Shown: piece after piece, positions 37,459 through 47,636 of the stretch
Position numbering within the stretch: the first letter of the stretch is position 1
Layout of the letters: each line of letters opens with the position of its first letter
Origin: Gimesia benthica
GTDB lineage: Bacteria; Planctomycetota; Planctomycetia; Planctomycetales; Planctomycetaceae
Direction: 5' to 3'
Length of the DNA: 64,000 bases
Assembly (NCBI RefSeq): GCF_009720525.1
Contig: NZ_CP043930.1
Coordinates: 7,824,001 to 7,888,000, forward strand
Translations under genes and position numbers: made by a program
Notes under the pieces: generated by a model
Database searches by the model: none
Told to the model about the DNA's origin: nothing
What the model saw: the letters and a program-made list of their open reading frames with translations, nothing else

Positions 37459-38613
37459 GTGGGTGTTCCCCTTTCCCAGATGTGGACTGTAGCTAAATAT
37501 GTCGTAACGCAACGACTCAAAGGCGTCAAACGCTATCCCCTGGTTTTGATGCTGGAACCCTTGTTCCGCTGCAACCTGGCCTGTGCCGGCTGTGGGAAGA
37601 TTCAGTTCCCCGCGAATATTCTCAAGCAGAATTTGAGCCCCGAAAAGTGCTTCCAGGCAGTCGAAGAGTGCGGTGCTCCGATTGTTTCAATCCCCGGCGG
37701 TGAACCGCTGCTGCACCCCCAGATGCCGGAAATCGTTGCGGGCCTGGTTGCTCGTAAGAAATTCGTCTATCTCTGCACGAACGCGATTCTGCTCGAAAAA
37801 CACCTGGAAAACTATCCTCCTTCGAAGTATCTCACATTTTCCATTCACCTGGATGGCATCAAGGAAGACCACGATGCTGCCGTCTGTCGTGAAGGAATCT
37901 ACGATAAAGCGATCAGCGCGATTAAAGCCGCTGTGAAAGCAGGGCACCGGGTCACAACCAATTCCACCCTGTTCAACAATGCCGATCCGGAACGCGTGCG
38001 GCAGATGTTTGATCAACTGGCCGAGCTGGGCATCGAAAGCATGATGCTCTCCCCGGGATACCAGTACGAAAAAGCCCCCGACCAGGAGCATTTTCTCAAA
38101 CGGAATCAGACGGTTTCCATGTTCCGCCGGATTCTGTCCGCCCCGAAAAAGGCCTGGAAGTTCAATCATTCCCCATTATTTCTCGAGTTCCTTAAAGGGA
38201 ACTGGGAACTGGAATGCACCCCCTGGGGTAACCCGACCTACAACATCTTCGGCTGGCAGAAACCCTGCTATCTGCTGGAAGAGGGCTACGCCGAGACGTT
38301 CGAAGAGCTGATGTCATCCACCAGCTGGGAAGCATATGGCCGTAAGAGCGGCAACGAAAAATGCCGGGACTGTATGGTGCACTGCGGACACGAACCAACG
38401 GCAGTCGACCAGACCTTCTCTTCCTGGAAAGGCTTCATGAAAGTGGTCTCTCTGACCCTGTTCGGTTCGAAGGACAACCAGCAGCCACTCCCCACACCAG
38501 AACCGATCCCGGCTCCTCACTATACCGTCAGCGACAGCGACCTGTATCAGCTGGAACTCCCGGCCGAAGACGAGTCCTGCGAGTCAGAAACCGAAGCGCT
38601 CGTGGAGCGCTGA
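37459..38613 (+). CDS. hpnH: Adenosyl-hopene transferase HpnH (radical SAM)
   Basis: A radical SAM enzyme of 384 residues that joins the 5'-deoxyadenosyl group to diploptene, the first step toward C35 hopanoids. The cluster motif is CNLACAGC (C38, C42, C45), inside the HpnH hallmark YPLVLMLEPLFRCN. The N-terminal VPLSQMWTV also matches the family. Further cysteines in the C-terminal part (KCRDCMVHC) may serve a second site. I chose GTG 37459: GGAGG ends five bases before it and it gives the expected N-terminus. ATG 37447 would place that site inside the gene, and a frame from 37258 runs over the divergent gene. No other hopanoid genes lie in the window. Confidence 0.9.
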   Translation: MGVPLSQMWTVAKYVVTQRLKGVKRYPLVLMLEPLFRCNLACAGCGKIQFPANILKQNLSPEKCFQAVEECGAPIVSIPGGEPLLHPQMPEIVAGLVARKKFVYLCTNAILLEKHLENYPPSKYLTFSIHLDGIKEDHDAAVCREGIYDKAISAIKAAVKAGHRVTTNSTLFNNADPERVRQMFDQLAELGIESMMLSPGYQYEKAPDQEHFLKRNQTVSMFRRILSAPKKAWKFNHSPLFLEFLKGNWELECTPWGNPTYNIFGWQKPCYLLEEGYAETFEELMSSTSWEAYGRKSGNEKCRDCMVHCGHEPTAVDQTFSSWKGFMKVVSLTLFGSKDNQQPLPTPEPIPAPHYTVSDSDLYQLELPAEDESCESETEALVER

Positions 38614-38675
38614 AAAGAGCCTTGCTGACCTTCTTATCAGCATTCGTTAATTCTCTGTACACAGTCAGATTCGGT

Positions 38676-38704
38676 TTGCGTCCCTGATTCGGGCGTGCTA
38701 TCAT
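38676..38704 (+). promoter_or_regulatory. Possible promoter of the DUF1501 gene
   Basis: TTGCGT (38676-38681) and TATCAT (38699-38704) are 17 bases apart, about 60 bases before the start codon. A short dyad ATCAAC/GTTGAT (38705-38726) follows directly and could bind a regulator near the transcription start. Confidence 0.35.
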
Positions 38705-38767
38705 ATCAACGTGTATTTATGTTGATTTGATTGTGCCGCAAATCATCGCCTCCAGGGAAGTGATCCG

Positions 38768-40141
38768 ATGCTGACAATTCTGGGTAAACCGACCGCGAAA
38801 AATGGAACCTTTTGTGACGGCGTCTCGCGCCGCAGCTTTCTGAAAATTGGTGGAATGGCCTTGGGGGGGATATCACTCCCCGGTGCCATGCGTGCTGAGG
38901 CCGACAGCCAGACCGGCAGTAATCACAAAGCGATCATCAATATCTATCTGCCCGGCGGGCCGTCGCACATCGATCTCTGGGATCCCAAGCCGGACGCGCC
39001 AAAAGAAATCCGCGGCGAATTTGCTCCCATCAAGACCAACGTACCCGGCGTGGAAATCTGCGAACTGTTCCCACGCATGGCCAGCATGATGGATAAGTTC
39101 ATCCCCGTCCGTACAATCTCTGATGCCGACGGCCGACACGATGCTTATCAATGTATGACGGGGCGAACCTTTGGAAGTCGCCAGCCCCCCGGAGGCTGGC
39201 CCGCTGCCGGTGCCTTTGTCTCCAAGCTGCAGGGCCCCGTCAATTCAGCGGTCCCCGCGCATGTCGCCCTGATGTACAAGACGGGTAATGGTACCTGGGG
39301 TGAACCGGGAACCGGTGGGTTTCTGGGCGTACCCTATGCTCCCTTCAATCTGGTGGGCCGCAAGGCACGTAGTTCACCAGACAATATGATCCTGCAGGGA
39401 ATCACACTCGAGCGATTACGCGACCGGGTAAAACTGCAGAAAGCCTTCGATTCCTTCCGCCGTGATGCTGACACCAGCGGTCTCATGGAAAGCATGGATG
39501 TCTACTCGCAGCAGGCGATGAATATTCTCACAACCTCCAAGCTCGCGGATGCCCTGGACCTGTCCAAGGAAGATCCCCAGATCCTCGCCCGCTACGGGGA
39601 AAGTAGTGAGAAATTCCAGCGGGACGGTGCTCCCCCTATGATCGAAAACTTCTGCATGGCACGCCGACTGGTCGAAGCAGGCGCGCGATTCGTGTCCTTG
39701 AATTACAGTCGCTGGGACTGGCACGGTCCGGACGGGATGAACTTCCCCAAGTCGCGTGAAGAGTTCCCACGTCTCGACCAGGGGTTGGCAGCTTTGGTGA
39801 CCGATCTGCATGAACGGGGGCTCGACAAAGACGTTTCGGTCGTGGTCTGGGGTGAATTCGGACGTACGCCCAAGATCAATAAAAACAACAGCCGCGATCA
39901 CTGGCCCCGCGTCTCCTGTGCCATGCTCGCCGGAGGCGGCATGAACGCCGGCCAGGTCATTGGCCGTACCAACCGCAAAGGGGAATACGCCGAAGATCGC
40001 CCTGTAAAATTCCAGGAAGTCTTTGCCACGCTGTACCAGAATGTTGGTCTCGACCTCAACGGAACCCGTATCTTCGACACGGCGGGAACACCTCAATACC
40101 TGGTCGATCAGGGAATCGAACCGATTCACGAGCTGATCTGA
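38768..40141 (+). CDS. Tat-exported DUF1501 protein
   Basis: A 457-residue protein of the DUF1501 family (alkaline-phosphatase-like fold), which is much expanded in planctomycetes. The N-terminal twin-arginine signal is SRRSFLKIGGMALGG (about residues 19-33). Typical family stretches are IYLPGGPSHIDLWDPKPDAP and VVVWGEFGRTPKINKN near the C-terminus, and the DHWPRV motif. Family members usually pair with DUF1549/DUF1553 cytochrome-type proteins, but no such partner is adjacent here. It ends in front of an intrinsic terminator. The enzymatic activity of the family is not established. Confidence 0.9.
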   Translation: MLTILGKPTAKNGTFCDGVSRRSFLKIGGMALGGISLPGAMRAEADSQTGSNHKAIINIYLPGGPSHIDLWDPKPDAPKEIRGEFAPIKTNVPGVEICELFPRMASMMDKFIPVRTISDADGRHDAYQCMTGRTFGSRQPPGGWPAAGAFVSKLQGPVNSAVPAHVALMYKTGNGTWGEPGTGGFLGVPYAPFNLVGRKARSSPDNMILQGITLERLRDRVKLQKAFDSFRRDADTSGLMESMDVYSQQAMNILTTSKLADALDLSKEDPQILARYGESSEKFQRDGAPPMIENFCMARRLVEAGARFVSLNYSRWDWHGPDGMNFPKSREEFPRLDQGLAALVTDLHERGLDKDVSVVVWGEFGRTPKINKNNSRDHWPRVSCAMLAGGGMNAGQVIGRTNRKGEYAEDRPVKFQEVFATLYQNVGLDLNGTRIFDTAGTPQYLVDQGIEPIHELI

Positions 40142-40156
40142 GAGCACCAGAAACAG

Positions 40157-40195
40157 AACGGCAGTCTTTCGTTTCCCGGGAGTCTGCCGTTTTTT
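40157..40195 (+). terminator. Intrinsic terminator after the DUF1501 gene
   Basis: The arms AACGGCAG (40157-40164) and CTGCCGTT (40184-40191) flank a 19-base loop and run into T6 (40190-40195). Confidence 0.8.
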
Positions 40196-40254
40196 ATTGC
40201 GCCCAGCGTGAACCCCTCTGGAATAAATATTTAATTTTCCCACCCTCGCATGAG

Positions 40255-40283
40255 TTGACGTTTTCTGATTTCCTGAAAATAAT
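40255..40283 (+). promoter_or_regulatory. Possible promoter of the MFS transporter gene
   Basis: TTGACG (40255-40260) and AATAAT (40278-40283) are 17 bases apart. The leader would be about 190 bases. The rest of the 336-base gap between the DUF1501 and MFS genes holds only the terminator and no other feature I can recognise. Confidence 0.35.
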
Positions 40284-40477
40284 TTCGCCGCGATCGAAAC
40301 GAATAGCCAGCCGCGGGGATTAATCTGCGGTCTGAGTTCGTGGGCTCTCCGGTAGTTTCCTTTGCTGTTCCCGGTAAAGGGAAGCTCTCTTCTGTCACCA
40401 GCTGAGTGACCTGACTGCCATCTCGCCAGTACCTGTTACTGCCCAATCCCTCCCTGATCAGAAAGAGAGCCTTCCGT

Positions 40478-41806
<1,329 letters not shown>

Positions 41807-41817
41807 TCTCGGTTGAT

Positions 41818-42510
41818 TTATTTGTCTGAAAGCAGCTGTTGTAGATAAGCCGGGTAGTTCGCCTGTTTAGATCCTTTGGTCAGGCTGTCACCGAAACAGA
41901 TTACCTTTGTGATATCCAATTGCTCTGCTTTCAGTTTCTCTGCTACGAGTCTGGCCAGCAGCTGATAACCGGCTGGTGTCAGATGCACGCCATCTTTGAC
42001 GCCGCTGTTCGCCGGGTTACGGATGACGCTGGTTTTTGAAGCGTCTGCGATTTTGTGGTCGATCAGATAGTTATGAAAGTCGATTACCGGGATCTGCTTT
42101 TGACGCGAAAGGTCCAGCAGTACGGTTCGAACTTCCTGCATGCGTACTTTTGGGGCCTGGTCGGCGTACTTTGTGTGGTCATGACGGGTAAACAGGAGCT
42201 CTGGAATACAGGTGGGGGGCGTCATCAGGACAACCTTCGCACCGCCTGACTGAATCTGATCGATCAGCGATACCACATTCTTGCGGTACGCCTTGATGTC
42301 AATAAAGCCTCCCGAGTTAAGCCGGTCATTCGTACCCACCATCAGCACGACCACGGTCGGCTGCTTCGAGAGCACATCCCGCTCCAGTCGCTTTAGCAGT
42401 TGTGAACTGCGATTTCCGCCGACGCCTGCATTGATGACCTCTGCAGCAGAAGAGGTTTCCGTACAGAGCAGGGGAGTTGCCAGCAACAGCAGGTAGATCA
42501 GTTTCAGCAT
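41818..42510 (-). CDS. SGNH/GDSL hydrolase with circularly permuted block order
   Basis: A secreted 230-residue esterase-type protein with a signal peptide (about 1-23). All SGNH blocks are present but rotated. Block II (VINAGVGGN, Gly29 region) comes first, then block III (VGTND, 59-62) and block V (DGVHLTPAG, D173 and H176). The nucleophile block I (ICFGDSLTKG, Ser209) and its following helix (YPAYLQQLL) are at the C-terminus. In ordinary family members block I is at the N-terminus, directly before the VINAGVGGN-type stretch. Relatives hydrolyse acetyl or other ester groups on carbohydrates and lipids. The gene is divergent from the porin gene. Confidence 0.85.
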   Translation of the reverse strand: MLKLIYLLLLATPLLCTETSSAAEVINAGVGGNRSSQLLKRLERDVLSKQPTVVVLMVGTNDRLNSGGFIDIKAYRKNVVSLIDQIQSGGAKVVLMTPPTCIPELLFTRHDHTKYADQAPKVRMQEVRTVLLDLSRQKQIPVIDFHNYLIDHKIADASKTSVIRNPANSGVKDGVHLTPAGYQLLARLVAEKLKAEQLDITKVICFGDSLTKGSKQANYPAYLQQLLSDK

Positions 42511-42683
42511 AATGGCGGTCTTTCCAGCAGGTTGATTTGAATCAGACGCAAGTCCTGGCGTCCATCATAGTCAGATAAATTAACAGAACGCAAGCCATGA
42601 TCACAATTGGCGGCGAGTCGTAAGTGCATGTCATGTAATCAGATATGGGTGTCTGGGTGTGGTGCTCCCGCTGCAAACCGAGG

Positions 42684-42712
42684 TTTTCACACTTTAGGGT
42701 TTCTGCTATAAA
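42684..42712 (+). promoter_or_regulatory. Probable promoter of the porin gene
   Basis: TTTTCA (42684-42689) and an extended -10 TGCTATAAA (TATAAA at 42707-42712) are separated by 17 bases. Transcription would start near 42719, about 50 bases before the ATG. Confidence 0.45.
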
Positions 42713-42767
42713 TCTGCCTCTCCTCAACCCTCTCAGCTCAAAATCCAATTCTTCTACTTCACATCCC

Positions 42768-44198
42768 ATGCACTGGAATACGAAGCTTGCCTGTACGTTG
42801 CTGCTGGCACTGACCGTTGTTCCCGCCACAGTCGGGGCACAAAGTCGGACTTTGCCACCGGAGCCTGCTGCGCGATCCGCTTACGATCCGTATCTGTCCG
42901 TCGATCAGCCCTTTCCACCGGGAGTGATGACGGATGAGCCCGGCCGGGTGAATATCTCGCTGGATGAGTCGAATAACACAGACAGTAGTCCGCTTCCGGA
43001 TGAGCGCGAGTCCAGTCAGGCGATAGTGCCGCCGCTGACCATGGGGGTAGGCAGCGGCGAGGTCAATCCGGAGCTCCTGGCGGACCCCTATATCACAGAT
43101 GCCCGCCAGTTTAATGTCGGTTTGGATCTCTACGCGGCCCCCTCGTTCTCCGACGGATTAATTATCTTTGGTAAAGAAGCGGCGATGAAAATCGGTGGCT
43201 TTGTCAAAGCCGATTTCATCTACGATTTCGATCCTATCGATTCGACAGACTCGTTTGTGACGACTGACATTCCCATCGGTGCCCCGCATCGAACGAATGC
43301 CCGGTTTCATGCGCGGCAGTCTCGCTTGAGTTTTGATACCCGCTGGCTGACGAACGGCCGTCTGGTTCGTGTCTACGTGGAAGGTGACTTCTTCAGTGAC
43401 GGCAACCGTTTTCGCTTAAGGCATGCTTTCGGTCAGTCCGGATCACTGCTGGTGGGACAGACCTGGACAACATTCACCGACGTGGCAGCTGCTCCTGCAA
43501 CACTCGACTTCGAAGGCTCTGTCTCTGCCGTGAACCGCAGGCAGGCCCAGGTCCGCTGGACAGAGAGAGTATTCAATGACAATACAACGTTCGCGGTCTC
43601 TGTCGAAGATTCGAATTTTATTATCGAGCCTCCCCAGGGAATCACAGGTGAACCCCGCAGTCCCTCCCCCGATTTTGTCACCCGACTGCGTTACGAAAAT
43701 GACTGCGGTCAGTACCAGGTTGCGGGGCTCTATCGTGTCGTCGGCTTCCAGCCGACGGGGCAGGATGTAATTACCAGCTTCGCTTATGGCTTCAACTTCA
43801 CTGGAGTGCGGCTGATTACTGAACGCACCAAGGTCTATTCACAGATCGTTTTCGGTGAAGGAATCGGCAGTTATCGTTCCCTGCCTGATGCCGCGCCGAC
43901 AGCCGCAGATAAGGGTGATCTGTTACCCATGTTCGGCTGGATGGTCGGTCTGACCCATGACTGGAATGACGAGCTGAGTTCCAACTTCACCTACGCGGAA
44001 AATACGCTCCAAACCTCGACCTTCCAGGCTGCCACCGATGTTAAGCAAACGACTTACCTGGCGGCAAACCTGATCTGGAATCCGATCGAGAACGTCAAGA
44101 TCGGTGTTGAGTATCTGTATGGAACCAAGGAAGATGTCGGCGGCGGGACAGGCGATGCACACCGCCTGCAGACCTCGTTCATTTTTGATCTGCCCTGA
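42768..44198 (+). CDS. DcaP-like outer membrane porin
   Basis: A 476-residue protein with a signal peptide ending ATVGAQS (about residue 25), a disordered acidic segment, and a beta-barrel region from about residue 135. The stretch KIGGFVKADFIYDFDPI followed by RFHARQSRLSFDTRW is typical of the DcaP family of trimeric anion-type porins. Alternating hydrophobic and aromatic strands continue to the terminal phenylalanine-containing TSFIFDLP. ATG 42768 was chosen because it begins directly at the signal peptide; no clear Shine-Dalgarno is visible. An outer membrane porin agrees with the didermic envelope of planctomycetes. Cargo unknown. Confidence 0.82.
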   Translation: MHWNTKLACTLLLALTVVPATVGAQSRTLPPEPAARSAYDPYLSVDQPFPPGVMTDEPGRVNISLDESNNTDSSPLPDERESSQAIVPPLTMGVGSGEVNPELLADPYITDARQFNVGLDLYAAPSFSDGLIIFGKEAAMKIGGFVKADFIYDFDPIDSTDSFVTTDIPIGAPHRTNARFHARQSRLSFDTRWLTNGRLVRVYVEGDFFSDGNRFRLRHAFGQSGSLLVGQTWTTFTDVAAAPATLDFEGSVSAVNRRQAQVRWTERVFNDNTTFAVSVEDSNFIIEPPQGITGEPRSPSPDFVTRLRYENDCGQYQVAGLYRVVGFQPTGQDVITSFAYGFNFTGVRLITERTKVYSQIVFGEGIGSYRSLPDAAPTAADKGDLLPMFGWMVGLTHDWNDELSSNFTYAENTLQTSTFQAATDVKQTTYLAANLIWNPIENVKIGVEYLYGTKEDVGGGTGDAHRLQTSFIFDLP

Positions 44199-44215
44199 TT
44201 CTGTTCGTGACGGAT

Positions 44216-45193
44216 TTATTTTGAGAGCAGCAAGATTTCCCTGGATGCCTTAATGGCAATCCATTGTCTGTGAAAAACATCGTGGAATGGCTCATTCCGT
44301 TGATGGGTCGTGCATTCGGTCTGACTGACGAGTTCCACTTTTCTCCAGGGTAAAGCAGGATCTTTGGGGATCGAACCGGTAATAGTCTGCTTGAGACTGG
44401 AATCCAGAATCTTCAGATTTTCGAGAATGTAGCCTGTCATGTAATCAGAATATTCTTCTGAGAAATGCAATTGCAGACAGTCGATGCCATGAACTTTTCC
44501 TGTGGATAACAGCTTGGCCGTCCCTGAACGGTCCATCTTCAGATCCAAATCATCCACATCCGAGAAGTACGCAGGATATTTATCCCAGTCGATCGTATTT
44601 TGTGAGAACTTCCAGGTACCGCCAATCTGCTGTTCAGAATCAGTCCCCAGAAGAATATCTGTCCCGACTGCACCAATCCGGTCTATAAAAAACAGCTTGG
44701 TTAAAACTTCCAGGTCATATCCAGTCACTTTTATTCCGTTAACGAAAAACTGCTTTCTGTTTCCCTGTTCGATGATCACCAACTCTTTTCCGGTCAGCTC
44801 TAAGAAGAAATCATCACTCTGCAGTTCTCCATTCACTTTGAATGAGTGGACTTGGATGTTTTTCTGCAATCCGCGTGGTGTTCGCATTAGTTTCATCTCT
44901 CCTTGAAGTTCAATGGTGTGAGTTGAAACATATTTGGAATTGGAATAGGGGACGATGACCCGGTCGGGATCCTGAAAATCAGCTCCCCCTTCTATGGTGA
45001 CGGAATAGAAAACCTGATAGTTCGTGTTTTCAACGAGAGGGCGGTCAAGTTTAATAAAATAAGGCTGTGCCTGCAGGCGGGGTATTGGCAGTACAGAGCC
45101 GACAATGAGCAGGAACGACAGCAGGTTAAAATTTCTGTGAAGCCTGAAAAGGTCATATGCAGGTTTTGTTAAAATAGACATACTCATAGTCAT
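44216..45193 (-). CDS. Hypothetical secreted protein in an operon with cytosine deaminase
   Basis: A 325-residue protein with an N-terminal hydrophobic segment (about 21-42, ending RLQAQ) that reads as a signal peptide. The rest is a soluble beta-rich sequence without a motif I know; short features are VTIEGGADFQDPDRV and EQQIGGTWKFSQNTIDWDKYP. The start ATG (45193) lies one base after the stop of the cytosine deaminase gene (TGATATG), so the two are probably coupled. Two further in-frame ATGs follow within 15 bases, so the exact start is uncertain. Function unknown. Confidence 0.65.
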   Translation of the reverse strand: MTMSMSILTKPAYDLFRLHRNFNLLSFLLIVGSVLPIPRLQAQPYFIKLDRPLVENTNYQVFYSVTIEGGADFQDPDRVIVPYSNSKYVSTHTIELQGEMKLMRTPRGLQKNIQVHSFKVNGELQSDDFFLELTGKELVIIEQGNRKQFFVNGIKVTGYDLEVLTKLFFIDRIGAVGTDILLGTDSEQQIGGTWKFSQNTIDWDKYPAYFSDVDDLDLKMDRSGTAKLLSTGKVHGIDCLQLHFSEEYSDYMTGYILENLKILDSSLKQTITGSIPKDPALPWRKVELVSQTECTTHQRNEPFHDVFHRQWIAIKASREILLLSK

Positions 45194-45194
45194 A

Positions 45195-45632
45195 TCACTC
45201 GCCGATATCTTCGTTCCACACATCCGGGTGCGCTGCAATAAACTGGTTCATCAGATCGATACACCGCTGGTCCTGCAGAACTTCCAGTTCTACGCCGCTT
45301 GCTTTCAGCAGTTCTTCATCGCCCAGAAAGGTCTGATTTTCGCCGATGATCACGCGGGGAATCTGATACAGGCGAATGGCACCACTGCACATGGGACAGG
45401 GGGAGAGCGTGGTATAAAGGACTGAGTTGCGATAGACGGACGCCGGCTGTCGTCCTGCATTTTCCAAAGCTGACATTTCGCCGTGCAGGATGGCACTTCC
45501 CTGCTGCTGACGCATGTTATGTCCCCGGCCAATGATCTTGCCTGCATGCACAATCACCGAACCAATGGGAACGCCTCCCTCTTTTAAGCCTTGCTCTGCT
45601 TCCTCAATCGCCGCCTGCATGAATTCATCCAT
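45195..45632 (-). CDS. Fungal-type (Fcy1-like) cytosine deaminase
   Basis: A 145-residue zinc deaminase of the CDA fold, expected to convert cytosine to uracil in pyrimidine salvage. Zinc ligands are H50 and C79/C82 (SPCPMC), and the catalytic Glu is E52 (HGEMSAL). The stretches GGVPIG, GRGHNMR, LYTTLSPC, IPRVIIGEN and the final EDIGE match yeast cytosine deaminase much more closely than tRNA deaminase TadA, and the spacing H50 to C79 equals that of the yeast enzyme. ATG 45632 was chosen because GGGGAGG lies seven bases upstream; a start at 45677 has no such support. Guanine or related base deamination cannot be excluded. Confidence 0.85.
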   Translation of the reverse strand: MDEFMQAAIEEAEQGLKEGGVPIGSVIVHAGKIIGRGHNMRQQQGSAILHGEMSALENAGRQPASVYRNSVLYTTLSPCPMCSGAIRLYQIPRVIIGENQTFLGDEELLKASGVELEVLQDQRCIDLMNQFIAAHPDVWNEDIGE

Positions 45633-45762
45633 GGATGAGCCTCCCCAGATATGTAATTCGAAATCCACCGGAATCAAGGTATAACCGAATCGGGGCGAAA
45701 TTACGACGGGGATTCTGCACGAAATGTGTGCCTGGCAAATCCAGACATTAGTCAGCCGGAAG

Positions 45763-46905
45763 TTAGAGCTTCACGCGCCCCGGCGGTTCTTCTGCAACTT
45801 CTTCAAACGAGCCTGGCGCGCGGAAGGGATTTCCATCGGGGGCAGGCATCGTGTCGCTGGCAGGGAAGGTATCCGGTTCTTCGAAACCGAACTGAGGTTC
45901 TTCCTGCGTTGCTCTCCATTGAGGCTCCGGACCGGGTGAATCGGCCCAGGCGGGTTCGACCCGCTCGGCAACCCGTGATTCAATCGGTGTCGGGCGATGT
46001 CTTATGGAGGCTTCCTGCTGCCTGACCTGGGGCAGTCCGGCAGCAAGGTCCAGCACGGGGTAGCCCGGAATCTGTGGCAGTCCCCAGACATCGGAGGGAA
46101 CCCCCGGATTGACGCTGATCTGGGACATGGTCATCGTCATCACGATTCCCGCCTGGGGCCAGTCGAGCTTGATCACGTGTGGCAGAACCGCATTCGTGGC
46201 ACCACAGGTACGATATTCACCCAGGGTAGCGGTCGCGATCCGTTGTCCCTGGCTGTCATACAGGGACTGTTCGATGATATGCCCGGTACAGAGATTGACG
46301 ACGATAATTTTCTGCACCAGTTTGCCGTTGGGCAGCAGTCGATCGGAGATCAGTTTCACGTTTGGTGAATTCTGACCTTCTTTCTGAATGGAAAGCTCTT
46401 TGTCGTTAAGCGGCACGACCCGCAGGGCTTCCAGCAGCCAGCTCGGTTCAAAGGGAATATTCAGCTGAGAACCCATGGCCTCGTACTGGTCATGCCGGAC
46501 GGTAAAAATGTTTTTCTGATCGCTACGCTTGACCCAGAACCAGAATCGCTCGTCATTCGAGCCGAAGTCAACCTCGGGACCCAGCGGAGAACTGGCCACC
46601 AGGCGAAAACGCTGGGGCTGTTCCACGGCCAGCATCGCACTCAGGCTGACGGGGATGCCCCCTTTCTGTCGTGCCCGGATCTTGACAGAGGATGACTGCC
46701 AGCCAAAGACGCCTTCAGTCTGTGAATTCAGGTGATTCACAATTTGTGTGTAGCTGGCATTGGGAGGCAGAACGCAGACAGGGGCTTCCTGGGGGAGAAA
46801 AGTGCGGACCGAGGAACAGGCAGAGAGCAGCAGAAGACAGCAGATCAAGGCACAAACTTGCGTCACGGCACGCAGCCGTCGAAAGATCAGCCTGGATCTC
46901 TTCAT
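45763..46905 (-). CDS. LolA/LolB-like lipoprotein
   Basis: A 380-residue lipoprotein with a signal peptide and lipobox LLSAC (Cys near residue 30). The central part (about 60-285) resembles the LolA/LolB or DUF4292 fold: strands such as VKIRARQKGGIPVSLSAML, RFRLVASSPLG, RFWFWVKR and LPHVIKLDWPQ. The C-terminal 95 residues are Pro-, Glu- and Arg-rich and probably disordered. The start ATG 46905 has AGGAAG upstream; frames beginning at 46971 overlap the previous gene and would hide the signal. It follows the hypothetical gene 46962-47450 by 56 bases. It may carry lipoproteins or hydrophobic cargo, which is inferred from the fold only. Confidence 0.65.
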   Translation of the reverse strand: MKRSRLIFRRLRAVTQVCALICCLLLLSACSSVRTFLPQEAPVCVLPPNASYTQIVNHLNSQTEGVFGWQSSSVKIRARQKGGIPVSLSAMLAVEQPQRFRLVASSPLGPEVDFGSNDERFWFWVKRSDQKNIFTVRHDQYEAMGSQLNIPFEPSWLLEALRVVPLNDKELSIQKEGQNSPNVKLISDRLLPNGKLVQKIIVVNLCTGHIIEQSLYDSQGQRIATATLGEYRTCGATNAVLPHVIKLDWPQAGIVMTMTMSQISVNPGVPSDVWGLPQIPGYPVLDLAAGLPQVRQQEASIRHRPTPIESRVAERVEPAWADSPGPEPQWRATQEEPQFGFEEPDTFPASDTMPAPDGNPFRAPGSFEEVAEEPPGRVKL

Positions 46906-46961
46906 TTCTGTTCTTCCTTGAACATGCGACATGTTGAATGGTCCGAAAGTGGGGATGTCCC

Positions 46962-47450
46962 TTATTCCCACTCTTCTAAAAACTGTGTGTTTAACTGTTG
47001 TTGCAGGGCTTCGATTTCTGACTCTTCCAGGTTTTGATCGCGAATTTCGAAACTGCCTTCACCGTGTGTTCCCGACAGTTGCAGATAGGAGTTCTGATCC
47101 TCATTCCGCGAGCCGTCCAGCTTCAGGCGACGTTTCTGTACCAGGAACAGTGCCAGGACATACAGGAATTTCTCCTGAACCTGGTTTGGATTCTCGTAAA
47201 GCTGCTCAAAGTACTGCATCAACGCATCGGGATCGATTTTGCGCGCCCCCTGAGCAGCTGGTTCCGGTACTCGTAATGTCCAGTCTCCCACAGCCCCTTC
47301 TGGAGGACCTGTCCAGGCATCTTCGGCAAAATCCATCCGAATCAGATGGCCGTTCTGATCGACGATCACTGAATGCACCGTTTCACCGGGCGCAAATTCC
47401 TTGCCCGTCGAAGAACAGGTTTTACCTAAAGGTTTGAGATGATAATCCAT
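46962..47450 (-). CDS. Conserved-looking hypothetical protein
   Basis: A 162-residue soluble protein, rich in acidic residues at the C-terminus. The N-terminal part reads KTCSSTGKEFAPGETVHSVI, then IRMDFAEDAWTGPPEG and DWTLRVPEP, a pattern I associate with uncharacterised planctomycete proteins, with one Cys that may belong to a degenerate zinc site. A helical stretch (about 95-125, EKFLYVLALFLVQKRRLKL) follows. No clear Shine-Dalgarno lies before the ATG. It precedes the LolA/LolB-like lipoprotein gene on the same strand, which suggests a shared transcript. Confidence 0.65.
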   Translation of the reverse strand: MDYHLKPLGKTCSSTGKEFAPGETVHSVIVDQNGHLIRMDFAEDAWTGPPEGAVGDWTLRVPEPAAQGARKIDPDALMQYFEQLYENPNQVQEKFLYVLALFLVQKRRLKLDGSRNEDQNSYLQLSGTHGEGSFEIRDQNLEESEIEALQQQLNTQFLEEWE

Positions 47451-47636
47451 GGATCAGGCTCAAATCAGGAAGTGGCAGGTCAGAATGGAAGTTGTTTCTG
47501 GTGTGTTGATTTGATCAATGCGGCGAATCCTAGAGCAATTCAGGATTTAGCTCAAGACGTTTCTGACCGCGAGAGCCATTTTTCTTCCTGAGAATGTCAG
47601 ATTTTTATGAGAGATAAGGCTTTCTACAGTAATAAG

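Noticed and set aside
45195-45632. TadA tRNA-adenosine deaminase
   Set aside because: The zinc motifs are shared, but the GGVPIG, GRGHNMR and EDIGE stretches and the short length fit the Fcy1-type cytosine deaminase better.
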